The notes under the pieces were generated by a model. The model saw only the letters and a list, made by a program, of their open reading frames with translations, was not told the origin of the DNA and searched no databases. Below are positions 42,428-51,646 of a stretch of 64,000 nt of DNA, in pieces (the first letter of the stretch is position 1; each line of letters starts with the position of its first letter). Where the stretch lies: contig BPGK01000001.1 in assembly GCA_026002995.1 (NCBI GenBank), positions 2,357,988-2,421,987 on the forward strand, read 5' to 3'. The position numbers and the translations under genes are program-made. Source of the stretch: Gaiellaceae bacterium (lineage in GTDB: Bacteria > Actinomycetota > Thermoleophilia > Gaiellales > Gaiellaceae).

Positions 42428-43104
42428 TACGACGATCGACGAGCCGCCGCGCGCGGCAGGAGCGGCGAGTCGACCTCGACGTCGAAGCCCCGCTCGCGCG
42501 CGAGCGCCTGCAACGCGAGGACGGTGTCCGCGACGCGGACGTCTTCGAGGAACTCCGTGCGCCGCTCGAAGTCCGCCACGAGTGCACGGATCGCGGCGCG
42601 GTAGCCCTCGAGGTCGCCGGCGCCGAGCGCCGCGAGCGCAGCGGCGACAGCCGGCGGGAAGTCGTCGCGACCGCGCAGCCCGTTCGCGAGCTCGGCCGCA
42701 CCCGCGTCGTCTCCGAGCGAGAGCAGAGCGAGCGTGGCCGCGTAGCGCCCGATCGGGCTCTCCGCCTCGACCGAGCCGGCGGCGAGCGCCCAGCGCGCGT
42801 CCTCCTTCGCGCCGTCGAGATCGCCGGCGACGAGACGCGACTTCAACGCGGCGATGGGCCGTCCCCAGCTCGCCGGCGGAGCGTCCTCCCAGCTTCGCCG
42901 GTATGTCTCCGCCGCTCGCACGAGCCACACGCGCGCGTCTTCGGCACGACCTGCCATGAGAAGCGAGAGCCCCGCTGCCCAGGCGGCGTTCCCCATGCGC
43001 GTGAGCTGCCGTTGACGCTCGTCGGGATCGTCCAGGATCCGCGCTTCCCCGTCGGCGAAGCGCTCCGCCGCGCGCGCGGCCCGTTCTTCCCAGATGACGG
43101 TCAC
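42427..43104 (-). CDS. Uncharacterised helical protein (TPR-like)
   Basis: I do not recognise a family for this 225-residue protein. It is Ala-rich and helical throughout, with repeated helix pairs such as AAWAAGLSLLMAGRAEDARVWLVRAAETYRRSWED and RYAATLALLSLGDDAGAAELANGLRG that resemble tetratricopeptide repeats. No signal peptide or catalytic motif is visible. GTG 43104 is placed by GATACT (43116-43111) six bases upstream. It shares its promoter region with fadA but runs the other way. A scaffold role is possible. Confidence 0.75.
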   Translation of the reverse strand: MTVIWEERAARAAERFADGEARILDDPDERQRQLTRMGNAAWAAGLSLLMAGRAEDARVWLVRAAETYRRSWEDAPPASWGRPIAALKSRLVAGDLDGAKEDARWALAAGSVEAESPIGRYAATLALLSLGDDAGAAELANGLRGRDDFPPAVAAALAALGAGDLEGYRAAIRALVADFERRTEFLEDVRVADTVLALQALARERGFDVEVDSPLLPRAAARRSS

Positions 43105-43125
43105 GCGGGAAGTATCGTCTCGGCG
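43105..43125. promoter_or_regulatory. Overlapping divergent promoters, hypothetical gene / fadA
   Basis: Within AGTATCGT (43111-43118) the plus strand reads TATCGT (43113-43118, seven bases from ATG 43126) and the minus strand reads GATACT (43116-43111, six bases from GTG 43104). The two -10 elements overlap by four bases. Confidence 0.5.
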
Positions 43126-44325
43126 ATGGCGCGCGAGCTCCGCGAGGTCTTCTACGTCGACGGCGTCCGCACCGCGTTCGGGCGCGCGGGCGAGAAGGGC
43201 CTCTTCTGGAAGACGCGGGCGGACGACATGGTCGTCAAGCTCGTTCGCGAGCTCCTTCGTCGCAACCCGACGCTCCCCCCGGAGCGAATCGACGACGTCG
43301 TCCTCGCCGCGACCGCGCAGGCGGGCGACCAGGGACTCACGCTCGGACGCAGCGTCGCGCTCCTCGCCGGCCTGCCGACGTCCGTTCCCGGGCTCGCCGT
43401 CGATCGAATGTGCGCCGGCGCGCTCACGGCGACGACGGTCGGCGCCGGCGAGATCGCGATGGGGGCTGCGGACGTCGTCCTCGTCGGCGGCGTCGAGCAC
43501 ATGGGCCACCATCCGATGGGAGCGGAGGTCGATTTCAACCCTCGCTTCGTCGCCGAGCGGATCGTCGACGAGTCCGCGGCCGTCATGGGCCAGACCGCCG
43601 AGAACCTCCACGACGCCTTCCCGCACCTCACGAGGGAGGACGCCGACCGCTACGCGCTCGCCTCGCAGCAGAAGGCCGGCCGCGCCTGGGACGAGGGCGT
43701 GATGGACGAGCTCGTCGTCCCGATGACGGTCTTCACCGACGAGGGGTGGCGGCTCGCGGCACGCGACGAGTTCCTGCGTCCGGAGACGACGCTCGAGGCG
43801 CTCGCCGGACTGCGCACGCCCTTTCGCGCGGGCGGACGGGTCACGGCAGGAAACTCCGCCGGTCTGACCGACGGAGCGACGGCGGCGCTCCTCGCCTCCG
43901 AGGACGCGCTCTCCGAGCACGGGCTGGAGCCGAAGATGCGGCTCGTCTCGTACGCGTACGCGGGAGTGCAGCCGGAGCTCATGGGTCTCGGCCCCGTGCC
44001 CGCGACGCACACGGCGCTCGCGCGGGCGGGGATCGGGATCGACGACATCGACCTCTTCGAGCTGAACGAGCCGTTCGCCGTGCAGGTCTTGACCTGGTGC
44101 GACGGGGTCGGGGTCGCGCCCGACGACCCGCGCCTCAACCCCTACGGCGGCGCGATCGCCTGCGGGCATCCGCTCGCCGCGACCGGGGTACGGCTGATGG
44201 CGCAGCTCGCGCGCGGCTTCCGCGACCGGCCTGGCGCGCGCTATGGCCTGACGGCGCTCTGCATCGGGCTCGGCATGGGCGCGGCGATCGTCTGGGAGAA
44301 CCTCCAGGACGGAGCCCGTGGCTAG
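43126..44325 (+). CDS. fadA: Acetyl-CoA acyltransferase (thiolase)
   Basis: This enzyme cleaves 3-ketoacyl-CoA in the last step of beta-oxidation. The 399-residue protein has the acyl-binding Cys in AVDRMCAGALTA, and the C-terminal motifs NPYGGAIACGHPLAATGVR (His) and CIGLGMGAAIVWE (second Cys). NEPFAVQ is also conserved. Its stop overlaps the start of fadB by eight bases. The start is ATG 43126. Confidence 0.95.
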   Translation: MARELREVFYVDGVRTAFGRAGEKGLFWKTRADDMVVKLVRELLRRNPTLPPERIDDVVLAATAQAGDQGLTLGRSVALLAGLPTSVPGLAVDRMCAGALTATTVGAGEIAMGAADVVLVGGVEHMGHHPMGAEVDFNPRFVAERIVDESAAVMGQTAENLHDAFPHLTREDADRYALASQQKAGRAWDEGVMDELVVPMTVFTDEGWRLAARDEFLRPETTLEALAGLRTPFRAGGRVTAGNSAGLTDGATAALLASEDALSEHGLEPKMRLVSYAYAGVQPELMGLGPVPATHTALARAGIGIDDIDLFELNEPFAVQVLTWCDGVGVAPDDPRLNPYGGAIACGHPLAATGVRLMAQLARGFRDRPGARYGLTALCIGLGMGAAIVWENLQDGARG

Positions 44326-46303
44326 CCCGACGCGGTTCGCGGTGCAACCGGTCGAGACCGCGCTCGGCCGCATCGCGCTCGTGACCATGGACAACGGGGA
44401 GGAGTGGCAGAAGCCGACCACGTTCGGCGAGGCCGCGCTCCGCTCGCTCGAGGAGGCGCTCGAGCGCCTGGAGACGGAGACCTGGGCCGGGATGATCCTG
44501 ACCGGCAAGCCGTTCGTGTTCGCCGCGGGCGCGGACATCGATGAGTTCGGAGAGATCACGCCCGAGCGCGCCCGCGAGGGGAGCGCGGCCGGCCACGCGC
44601 TCTTCGCACGGATCCGCGCGCTCCCCTTCCCCACGCTCGCGGCGATCAACGGCGCGGCTCTCGGCGGCGGCGTGGAGATCGCGCTGCACTGCGACTACCG
44701 AACGATCTCCTCCTCGGTGCGCCACTTCGCGTGCCCGGAGGTGTTCCTCGGGCTCATCCCCGGCTGGGGCGGGACGCAACTCGTGCCCCGACTCGTCGGG
44801 GCCGAGCTCGCAGTGAAGTTCATCGTCGAGAACCCGCTCCGCCAGAACCGCATGCTCGACGCCGCGCAGGCCTTCGAGCAGGGCTTCGCGGACGCCCTCC
44901 TCGCGCCGGTCGAGTTCCTCGACGAGTCGCTCGCCTGGCTCCTCCGGGCCATCGAGGAGAGTCGTCCGCCGCGCGCCGACGCCGACCTCTCGGACGCCGC
45001 CGAGGTCGTGCGGAAGGCGCGGGCGCGGGTCGACGGCCAGGTGCACGGCGCCGCGCCGGCGCCGTACCGTGCCCTCGACCTGATCGAGGGGGCGGCGCGC
45101 TGGACGCTGGACGAGGGCTACCGAGCGGAGGAGGACGCGCTCGCGGAGCTCCTCCCCGGTCCCCAGGCGCAGGCGTCCTTGTACGCGTTCGACCTCGTCG
45201 AGCGGCGTGCGAAGCGCCGAGTCGGGATCCCGAGCGCCCATCCGCGCGAGGTCGGGAAGGTCGGCATCGTCGGCGCCGGGCTCATGGCGCGACAGCTCGC
45301 ACTCGTCTTCCTCCGCCGGCTGGAGGTGCCGATCGTCCTGCGCGACCTCGAGCAGTCGCTCGTCGACGACGCGCTCTCCTGGATCGCCGGCGAACTCGAC
45401 GAGCTCGTGCGCAGAGGCCGGATCGGGGAGGGGAAGGCGCGCTTCCTCGGCTCCCTCGTCACGGGTGGGACCGACTGGGAGCCATTCGCGGACTGCGACC
45501 TCGTGCTCGAGGCGGTCTTCGAGGAGCTCGCGATCAAGAAGGAGGTCTTCGCGGAGCTCGAGCGGGTCGTCTCGCCGGAGTGCATCCTCGCTACGAACAC
45601 GTCCTCCCTCTCGGTCACGGCGATGGGCGCCGACCTCGCACATCCGGAGCGCGTGGTCGGCATGCACTTCTTCAACCCGGTTGCGATCCTGCCGCTCGTC
45701 GAGCTCGTGCGCACCCCCGCGACAGACGACGTCACGCTTGCGACCGCAGCGACGGTGACGGGGAAGCTCCGCAAGCGGGGCGTCCTCGTCCGAGACGCGC
45801 CGGCGTTCGTCGTGAACCGGCTCCTCGCCCGCCAAGGAGCCGTCGTGACCGACGCGCTCGACCACGGGAACACCGTCGAGGAGACCGACGAGGCCGTGTT
45901 GCGACTCGGCCTGCCGATGGCGCCTTCCGTCCTGCTCCAACTCGTCGGCCCACGGGTCGCGAACCACGTGCGCCACACGCTGCACGCCGCCTGGCCGGAT
46001 CGCTTCCCGCTGTCCGCGACGCTGACGAGCCTCGCCGAAGGAGGCGGGCAAGTCGTCGTCGAGCACGCGCCCCGCACGGTCGACGAGATCCACCGACAGG
46101 TGCTCGAGGCGCTCGCCGACGAGGCGGCGCACATACTGCGGGAGGGCGTCGTTCCCGAAGCCGCCGACATCGACACCTGCATGCTGCTCGGGGCCGGCTT
46201 TCCGTTCTGGCTCGGCGGGATCACGAAGCACCTCGACCAGACCGGGGTCTCGCAGCGCGTCGTCGGCAGGCCACTCGCCGAGATCACGCCGGACGAGGCG
46301 TAG
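44318..46303 (+). CDS. fadB: Fatty-acid oxidation multifunctional protein (enoyl-CoA hydratase / 3-hydroxyacyl-CoA dehydrogenase)
   Basis: The 661-residue protein has an N-terminal crotonase domain with oxyanion-hole residues in FAAGADIDEF and GAALGGGVEIALHCDY, and catalytic Glu in CPEVFLGLIPGWGG. The dehydrogenase domain starts KVGIVGAGLMARQLA, where the usual MGxGIA is changed to MARQLA, and has catalytic His in VVGMHFFNPV and the dimer domain GFVVN-like FVVNRLLARQ. It is shorter than E. coli FadB. It forms the beta-oxidation complex with FadA. GTG 44318. Confidence 0.94.
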   Translation: MASPTRFAVQPVETALGRIALVTMDNGEEWQKPTTFGEAALRSLEEALERLETETWAGMILTGKPFVFAAGADIDEFGEITPERAREGSAAGHALFARIRALPFPTLAAINGAALGGGVEIALHCDYRTISSSVRHFACPEVFLGLIPGWGGTQLVPRLVGAELAVKFIVENPLRQNRMLDAAQAFEQGFADALLAPVEFLDESLAWLLRAIEESRPPRADADLSDAAEVVRKARARVDGQVHGAAPAPYRALDLIEGAARWTLDEGYRAEEDALAELLPGPQAQASLYAFDLVERRAKRRVGIPSAHPREVGKVGIVGAGLMARQLALVFLRRLEVPIVLRDLEQSLVDDALSWIAGELDELVRRGRIGEGKARFLGSLVTGGTDWEPFADCDLVLEAVFEELAIKKEVFAELERVVSPECILATNTSSLSVTAMGADLAHPERVVGMHFFNPVAILPLVELVRTPATDDVTLATAATVTGKLRKRGVLVRDAPAFVVNRLLARQGAVVTDALDHGNTVEETDEAVLRLGLPMAPSVLLQLVGPRVANHVRHTLHAAWPDRFPLSATLTSLAEGGGQVVVEHAPRTVDEIHRQVLEALADEAAHILREGVVPEAADIDTCMLLGAGFPFWLGGITKHLDQTGVSQRVVGRPLAEITPDEA

Positions 46304-46336
46304 CGCGCACGACTCGCCCGGCCGCGGCTTCTACGG

Positions 46337-46419
46337 TATGCTCCGTGGGTACCGCTCGCCGGCGTGCGTGCGAGCGATGACACCTCGGAAGGAGCGGCGC
46401 CCGAGCGCGTGCCGCGCAC
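46337..46419 (+). promoter_or_regulatory. Promoter and 5' leader of the helicase gene
   Basis: TATGCT (46337-46342) is a good -10. The leader of about 70 bases contains a GCTCGC...GCGAGC hairpin at about 46355-46376 and a GGAAGGAGCGG stretch. It is unlike the leaderless genes around it. Confidence 0.4.
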
Positions 46420-48945
46420 ATGCACGAGACGACCACAACCCCGACGACGACGTCGGACATCCCTGAAGACCTGATCGCCGCGGCCCACCGCGCCCAGGCA
46501 TGGTTCGGCGAGCCCTTCCTCCACGAGGGCGAGGACCCGACCGTCGCTCTCGCGCCCGGCACCGCGCGGCGGGCCGCGCTCGCTGACGCGGTCGCCGAGA
46601 TGGAAGCCGGCCTCACGAGCCCGTCGGCGAGCTGGAAGGTGCGCTACGGCCTCATGCTCGGGCTCGAGCGCGTGCTGACGCAGACGCCGGTTCGCACCGC
46701 GGCCGGAACGGAGCTGCGACGCCACCAGGTCGACGCCCTCGCAGGCATGCTCACCGAGCTCATCGCCGCGACCCAGCGCCAGGCCGACGAGAACGGCAAC
46801 GGGGGCGGCAACGGCCAGCTCCCCGAGCCCGAAGGCGACGAGGAGGACGACGACCACGACGCGGGGTTCGTCGACGAGGCGCCAGAGGAGGCCGTCGGTG
46901 CGGATCCGGGAGCGGCGCGGCGCTACCGCTTCCGCCACCCGACGGCATCGGGCAAGACCATCGCCGCAGCCGGCTTCGTCGAGGCGGCTCGGCGGTTGGG
47001 CGTCCTCATCCTGACGCACCGCCGCCTGCTCGTCGCGCAGTTCGCGCGCGACCTGACCGCCGAAGGGTACGGCGAGCGCCTGAGCGATCCGGTTCTCGTT
47101 GGAACGAGCCCGCGAATCGACAACCCGATCACCATCCAGACGTACGCCTGGTTCGCACGCCACGGGAGCGAGCTCGAGCGGAGCACCTACCACCTCGTCC
47201 TCTGCGACGAGGCGCACACGGCGCTCGGGGAGAAGACGAGCGCTGCCATCCGGGCCTTCCACGAGCCGCTCTACATCGGGATGACCGCGACCGAGCAGCT
47301 CATCGCGAAGCAGGTGTCGGACGTCTTCCCCGCCTCGGTCGACGACCTGCCGCTCGCCGATGCCGCGCGTCGCGGGCTCGTCGCTCCGCTTCGCTGCCTG
47401 CGGGTCCCGCCGGCGGCGGCCATCAACTCGGTGCCGATCGTCGGCGGCGACTTCGAGGAGCGTGCTCTCGCCGCAGCGCTCGACCACCAGGCGCTCAACC
47501 AGGCGGCCGCGAGCCTCTACCGCGATCGCTTTGGCTCGACCCCGGGGATCGTGTACGCAGCCGGTGTCGATCACGCGTACAACCTCGCCCAGGAGTTCCG
47601 GGCCGCGGGGCTCAAGGCCGAGGCGGTCTCCGGGCGCACGCCGCCCGCGCGCCTGGCGGAGACGCTCGCGGCATACGAGCGCGGCGAGATCAACGTGCTC
47701 ATCAACGCCCAGCTCCTCGCGGAGGGCTGGAACTCGCCTCGCGCGACGGTGTGCATGCACCTCGCACCGACGGCCTCGAGGCGCGTGTACCAGCAGCGTA
47801 TCGGGCGCATCATGCGCATCCACCCGCGTAAGGAGGCCGGCATCGTCGTCGACTTCGTGCCGAAGGCCGCGACGCACAACGAGCGGGTCGTCTCGCTCCA
47901 TGCGCTGCTCGACGCGGACTTCTACCGCGAAGGAGCGCGCGTCACGCCGGCGCCGCGACGACGCCAGCAACGCCGAGCGCGACGCAAGCTCTCGCCGGCG
48001 CCCTGGCTCGTTCCCGTGACCCCGGACGTCGCCAGGCGGCTGGCCGTGATCCAACGGGAGTGGCAGCGGATCGACCCGAAGTACCTCGACGACGACGAGC
48101 AGCGGTTCTGGGCGACCGTGGCCGGGCGGCAGATCCGCTTCGACCAGCGGGCCGAGTTCGCGAAGAAGTTCACGGAGGGGCGCGCCTCGAAAGCGGCTCT
48201 CGAGCAGTTCCTCTCGACCTGCGCAGCCGAGAACCCGAACCGCCGGCTGCGGATGACCGCTCTCCTCGACCGCGTCGCCACGCCCGTCGAGCGCGCCGAC
48301 TTCGACGACCTCGTCACCTTGGTGACGCAGGCGCCCCCGTGGGAGAAGGACCGCGCCGCCGGCGTCCGCGTCCTCCTCCGCGCGATCGCCGAGGGGAAGG
48401 CCGTCGCGCCGGAGCAGATCCTCGCCCGCTGGACGTGGCGGCTCGCGCGCGCGACCCGCAAGGTCCAGGATCGGCGGGTCTCGACGGAGTTCCCGGAGGC
48501 GAAGCGCCTCCTCGGCGCGGTCGCGAACTCCCGCGGGTTCCGCCACGAGGAGAACGTCAGGCGCCTGGTGGAGGTTGCGAAGGCGATGCCGCTCCCGGTC
48601 GGCGCGGCGCTACTCGCGTCCGCGGACGGGTACACGCCGCGTGCGAACGCCGCGCTCGAGCAGGCGCGCGAGAGCTTGGGGACGATCGAGGAGATCGCGA
48701 ACGCCCTCGCCGACAACCTGCCGGCGCCCAAGCTGACCGCGCGACGGTCGCGCCGCCGGCGGCGCAAGCGGAAGGGCCAGACCGCCGAGCAGGTCGAGGT
48801 CTCGAGCGACGGGCGCGTCGAGGAGATCTCCGTCGAGGGCGACGGCGCCCCCGCGCTCGAGACGACGCTCGTGACCGACGTCGTCACGGAGCCCGAGGAG
48901 CCCGCGGAGCCCGAGCCGATCGAGCCGGAGGCCGCGCCGGCCTAG
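46420..48945 (+). CDS. SF2 DEAD/DEAH-box helicase with low-complexity insert and basic/acidic tail
   Basis: The 841-residue protein has RRHQVDAL (Q-like motif), Walker A HPTASGKT, motif II LCDEAHT, motif III GMTATEQL, motif V LINAQLLAEGWNSPRA and motif VI VYQQRIGRIMRIHP. Between the first motif and Walker A lies a Gly/Asn- and acid-rich insert (QADENGNGGGNGQ..., EGDEEDDDHDAGF). The C-terminal half is helical, then a basic run [12 protein letters not shown] and an acidic Pro/Glu tail. It may act on RNA or in DNA repair. I know no close named homologue. ATG 46420. Confidence 0.87.
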   Translation: MHETTTTPTTTSDIPEDLIAAAHRAQAWFGEPFLHEGEDPTVALAPGTARRAALADAVAEMEAGLTSPSASWKVRYGLMLGLERVLTQTPVRTAAGTELRRHQVDALAGMLTELIAATQRQADENGNGGGNGQLPEPEGDEEDDDHDAGFVDEAPEEAVGADPGAARRYRFRHPTASGKTIAAAGFVEAARRLGVLILTHRRLLVAQFARDLTAEGYGERLSDPVLVGTSPRIDNPITIQTYAWFARHGSELERSTYHLVLCDEAHTALGEKTSAAIRAFHEPLYIGMTATEQLIAKQVSDVFPASVDDLPLADAARRGLVAPLRCLRVPPAAAINSVPIVGGDFEERALAAALDHQALNQAAASLYRDRFGSTPGIVYAAGVDHAYNLAQEFRAAGLKAEAVSGRTPPARLAETLAAYERGEINVLINAQLLAEGWNSPRATVCMHLAPTASRRVYQQRIGRIMRIHPRKEAGIVVDFVPKAATHNERVVSLHALLDADFYREGARVTPAPRRRQQRRARRKLSPAPWLVPVTPDVARRLAVIQREWQRIDPKYLDDDEQRFWATVAGRQIRFDQRAEFAKKFTEGRASKAALEQFLSTCAAENPNRRLRMTALLDRVATPVERADFDDLVTLVTQAPPWEKDRAAGVRVLLRAIAEGKAVAPEQILARWTWRLARATRKVQDRRVSTEFPEAKRLLGAVANSRGFRHEENVRRLVEVAKAMPLPVGAALLASADGYTPRANAALEQARESLGTIEEIANALADNLPAPKLTARRSRRRRRKRKGQTAEQVEVSSDGRVEEISVEGDGAPALETTLVTDVVTEPEEPAEPEPIEPEAAPA

Positions 48946-48957
48946 CGTCGACTGCCT

Positions 48958-48987
48958 CGCGAGCGGTCGCGGCCCCCGTCGCTCGCG
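48958..48987. terminator. Hairpin between convergent helicase and aldehyde dehydrogenase genes
   Basis: CGCGAGCG and CGCTCGCG arms enclose 14 bases in the 48-base gap between the two stops. It can end transcripts from both directions. Confidence 0.45.
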
Positions 48988-48993
48988 TCCCCC

Positions 48994-50511
48994 TCACCGA
49001 AGCTGGATCCAGACTGCCTTTCGGTCGGTGAACTTCTCCATCGCGTGCAGCGACTTGTCGCGGCCGAAGCCGGACTGCTTGAAGCCGCCGAACGGAGAGG
49101 AGATGTCGCCCATGTCGAAGGTGTTCACCCAGACAACGCCGGCTCGGATCGCCCGCGCCGCGCGGTGGGCGCGGTTGACGTCGTTCGTCCACACGCCCGC
49201 GGCGAGGCCGTAGACGGTGTCGTTCGCGATCGCGATCGCCTCCTCCTCGTCGGTGAAGGAGATGGTCGAGAGAACCGGCCCGAAGATCTCTTCGCGGGCG
49301 ATCGTCATGTCGTTCGAGACCGCGTCGAAGATCGTCGGCTCGACGAAGTAGCCACCCGTCTCCTCGAGCACGCGCGAGCCGCCCGCGTGGAGCGTCGCAC
49401 CTTCCTCCTTGCCCGCCTCGATGTAGGCGAGCACCCGGCGGAGCTGGGTCTCGTCGACGATCGCGCCCATGCGCGTCGTCGGGTCGAGGGGGTCGCCCGG
49501 CCGGATGCGCGAGGCGACGCCGACGATCTTCTCGAGCAGCTCGTCCTTCACGTCCGCGTGCACGAGCAGCCGCGAGGCCGCGTTGCAGACCTCACCCTGG
49601 TTGTAGAAGACGCCCCAGGCAGCGGCGGTGGCGGCAGCGTCGAGGTCGCAGTCCGGGAAGACGAGGAGCGGCGACTTCCCCCCGCACTCGAGCGCGAGCC
49701 GCTTCATGTTCGACTCGCCGGAGTAGCGGAGGAAGAGCTTGCCGACCTCGGTCGAGCCCGTGAAGGCGACCATGTCGACGTCCGGGTGCCGCCCGAGCGC
49801 CTGCCCAGCCGTCTCGCCGAAGCCCGGGAGAACCTGGAGGACACCCGGCGGCAGCCCCGCCTCTGCGCCGAGCTCGCCGAGCCGGATCGCGGTCAGCGGT
49901 GACTGCTCCGCGGGTTTGAGGATCACGCTGTTGCCGGTCGCAAGCGCGGGGCCGAGCTTCCAGGTCGCCATCAGGGTCGGGAAGTTCCACGGCACAACGG
50001 CGGCGACAACGCCGAGCGGCTCCTTCACGATCATGACGACGCTCGACTCCGGGGTGGGGGCGATCTCGTCGTAGACCTTGTCGATCGCCTCTCCGTAGTA
50101 CTGCATGCACTCCGCGGAGAGGGGGAGATCGACGCGCTGGGCGTCGCGGATCGGCTTGCCCATGTCGAGCGTCTCGAGGAGGGCGAGCTCGTCCGCGTTC
50201 TCGGCGATGAGCTCGGCGAAGCGGAGGAGCACCTTCTTTCGCGCCTTCGGCGCCATCCGCGACCACACGCCCGACTCGAACGCCGCCCGGGCGTGCGAGA
50301 CGGCCCGGTCGACGTCCGCCGTGTCACAGGACGCGACCTCGGCGATCACCTGCCCACTCGAGGGGCTGATGCAGGAGAACGTCTCGCCCGAGAGGGCATC
50401 GACGAACTCTCCGTTCACGAAGGCCTGCGTGCGGAGGTCGAGCTCCGAAGCGAGGGCGAGCGGGTCGCGAGCCTCGGGCTCGGCGAGCCGTTCGAGGAGC
50501 GTGCTGGTCAT
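48994..50511 (-). CDS. NAD-dependent aldehyde dehydrogenase
   Basis: The 505-residue ALDH has the NAD-binding VVPWNFPTLMATWKLGPALATGNSVILKPAEQSPLTA, FTGSTEVGKLF, Glu in LALECGGKSP and catalytic Cys in YNQGEVCNAASR, followed by GPVLSTISFTDEEEAIAIAN and PFGGFKQSGFGRD. It is close to the gamma-glutamyl-gamma-aminobutyraldehyde/betaine aldehyde group. It is the last gene of an 11-kb operon and probably oxidises the aldehyde made by the alcohol dehydrogenases encoded upstream. ATG 50511. Confidence 0.94.
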   Translation of the reverse strand: MTSTLLERLAEPEARDPLALASELDLRTQAFVNGEFVDALSGETFSCISPSSGQVIAEVASCDTADVDRAVSHARAAFESGVWSRMAPKARKKVLLRFAELIAENADELALLETLDMGKPIRDAQRVDLPLSAECMQYYGEAIDKVYDEIAPTPESSVVMIVKEPLGVVAAVVPWNFPTLMATWKLGPALATGNSVILKPAEQSPLTAIRLGELGAEAGLPPGVLQVLPGFGETAGQALGRHPDVDMVAFTGSTEVGKLFLRYSGESNMKRLALECGGKSPLLVFPDCDLDAAATAAAWGVFYNQGEVCNAASRLLVHADVKDELLEKIVGVASRIRPGDPLDPTTRMGAIVDETQLRRVLAYIEAGKEEGATLHAGGSRVLEETGGYFVEPTIFDAVSNDMTIAREEIFGPVLSTISFTDEEEAIAIANDTVYGLAAGVWTNDVNRAHRAARAIRAGVVWVNTFDMGDISSPFGGFKQSGFGRDKSLHAMEKFTDRKAVWIQLR

Positions 50512-50521
50512 GGCGTTCCTT

Positions 50522-51646
50522 TCAGTCGTACGCGGCGAGATCGGGATCGACGAGCAGCACTGTACGTGCACCCTCGCCCCTGCGCAGGCGGTCGAGCGCG
50601 CCGTTGACTGCCTCGAGCGGCTCGACGCTCGTGACGACGCCGGCGAGGTCGAGCTCGCCGGCGAGAGCGAGCTCGGCGAGGGCGGGGAGGTCGCGGAGCG
50701 CGTCACCTCCTCCGTAGTACGACCCGCGGATCCCCTTGTCGGAGAGGAACTCGATCGCCGGAAGCGAGACGTCGACCCCGGTCGGAGCGAGCCCGACGAC
50801 GACGGCCGTCCCGCCCGGACGTAGGCAGTCCCACGCGAGACGGATCGTCTCCGGCCGTCCAACGACCTCGAACGCGTAGTCGGCACCGCGACCCGTGATC
50901 CGGACGACGTCACCCGCGGTCGCGGGGCCCGCCTCGAGGCCGTGGGTCGCGCCGCGCGCGAGCGCGAGCTCGAGCTTCGCCCGGTCGCGGTCGATGGCCA
51001 CGATCGGTTCCGCGCCCGCGAGGCGGAGCGCAGCAACGACCTGGAGGCCGACGCCGCCACAGCCGACGACCGCAGCGGACGCACCCGGCGCGACGCGCGC
51101 GGTGTTGCGGACGGCGCCGAACCCGGTGACGACGCCGCAACCGAGGAGGGCGCCCTGCCACAGGGGGAGCGCGTTCGGGAGCGGGACAGCCCCGGCCGCT
51201 GCGACGACGACGCGCTCCGCGAAGCAGGCCGTCATGAGCGCATGCTGGAGCGCCGTCCCGTCGGGGAGCGAGAGACGCGACGTCCCGTCCATGAGCACGC
51301 CGCGCGGCCCCGCCTCTCCCGCGGGCAGGCAGAGGGTGAGCCGGCCGGCGCGACACTCCTCGCAGCGCCGGCAGGAGGGGACGATCGAGAAGGCGACGTG
51401 GTCTCCGGGAGCGACGTGGGTCACGCCTTCGCCGACCGCCTCGACCACGCCCGCGCCTTCGTGCCCGAGCACCATCGGCCAGCGGCCCTCGCCAAGCTCC
51501 CCGTCGGCGAGCCGTACGTCGGAGTGGCAGACACCGGCAGCCGCAACCTTGACGAGCACCTCCTGTGGCCCGGGCGGCGCGAGCTCGACCTCCTCGAGCA
51601 CAAGGGGGGAGCGCGGCTCGTGGAGGACGACGGCTCGAATGCGCAT
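50522..51646 (-). CDS. Zn-dependent alcohol dehydrogenase (class III-like), first copy
   Basis: The 374-residue MDR protein has the catalytic-zinc residues GVCHSD and GHEGAGVV, the structural-zinc site CRRCEECRAGRLTLC, and the Rossmann motif VVGCGGVGLQVV. The fold and QHALMTACFAERVVV place it with class III/NDMA-type dehydrogenases. Substrate is unknown. ATG 51646 shares a base with the stop of the enolase-superfamily gene (TGATG). It resembles the second copy in this operon. Confidence 0.9.
   Translation of the reverse strand: MRIRAVVLHEPRSPLVLEEVELAPPGPQEVLVKVAAAGVCHSDVRLADGELGEGRWPMVLGHEGAGVVEAVGEGVTHVAPGDHVAFSIVPSCRRCEECRAGRLTLCLPAGEAGPRGVLMDGTSRLSLPDGTALQHALMTACFAERVVVAAAGAVPLPNALPLWQGALLGCGVVTGFGAVRNTARVAPGASAAVVGCGGVGLQVVAALRLAGAEPIVAIDRDRAKLELALARGATHGLEAGPATAGDVVRITGRGADYAFEVVGRPETIRLAWDCLRPGGTAVVVGLAPTGVDVSLPAIEFLSDKGIRGSYYGGGDALRDLPALAELALAGELDLAGVVTSVEPLEAVNGALDRLRRGEGARTVLLVDPDLAAYD

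Noticed and set aside
45118-48546. Very long minus-strand open frame opposite fadB and the helicase
   Set aside because: It crosses two well-recognised plus-strand genes and their intergenic promoter, and shows no domain.
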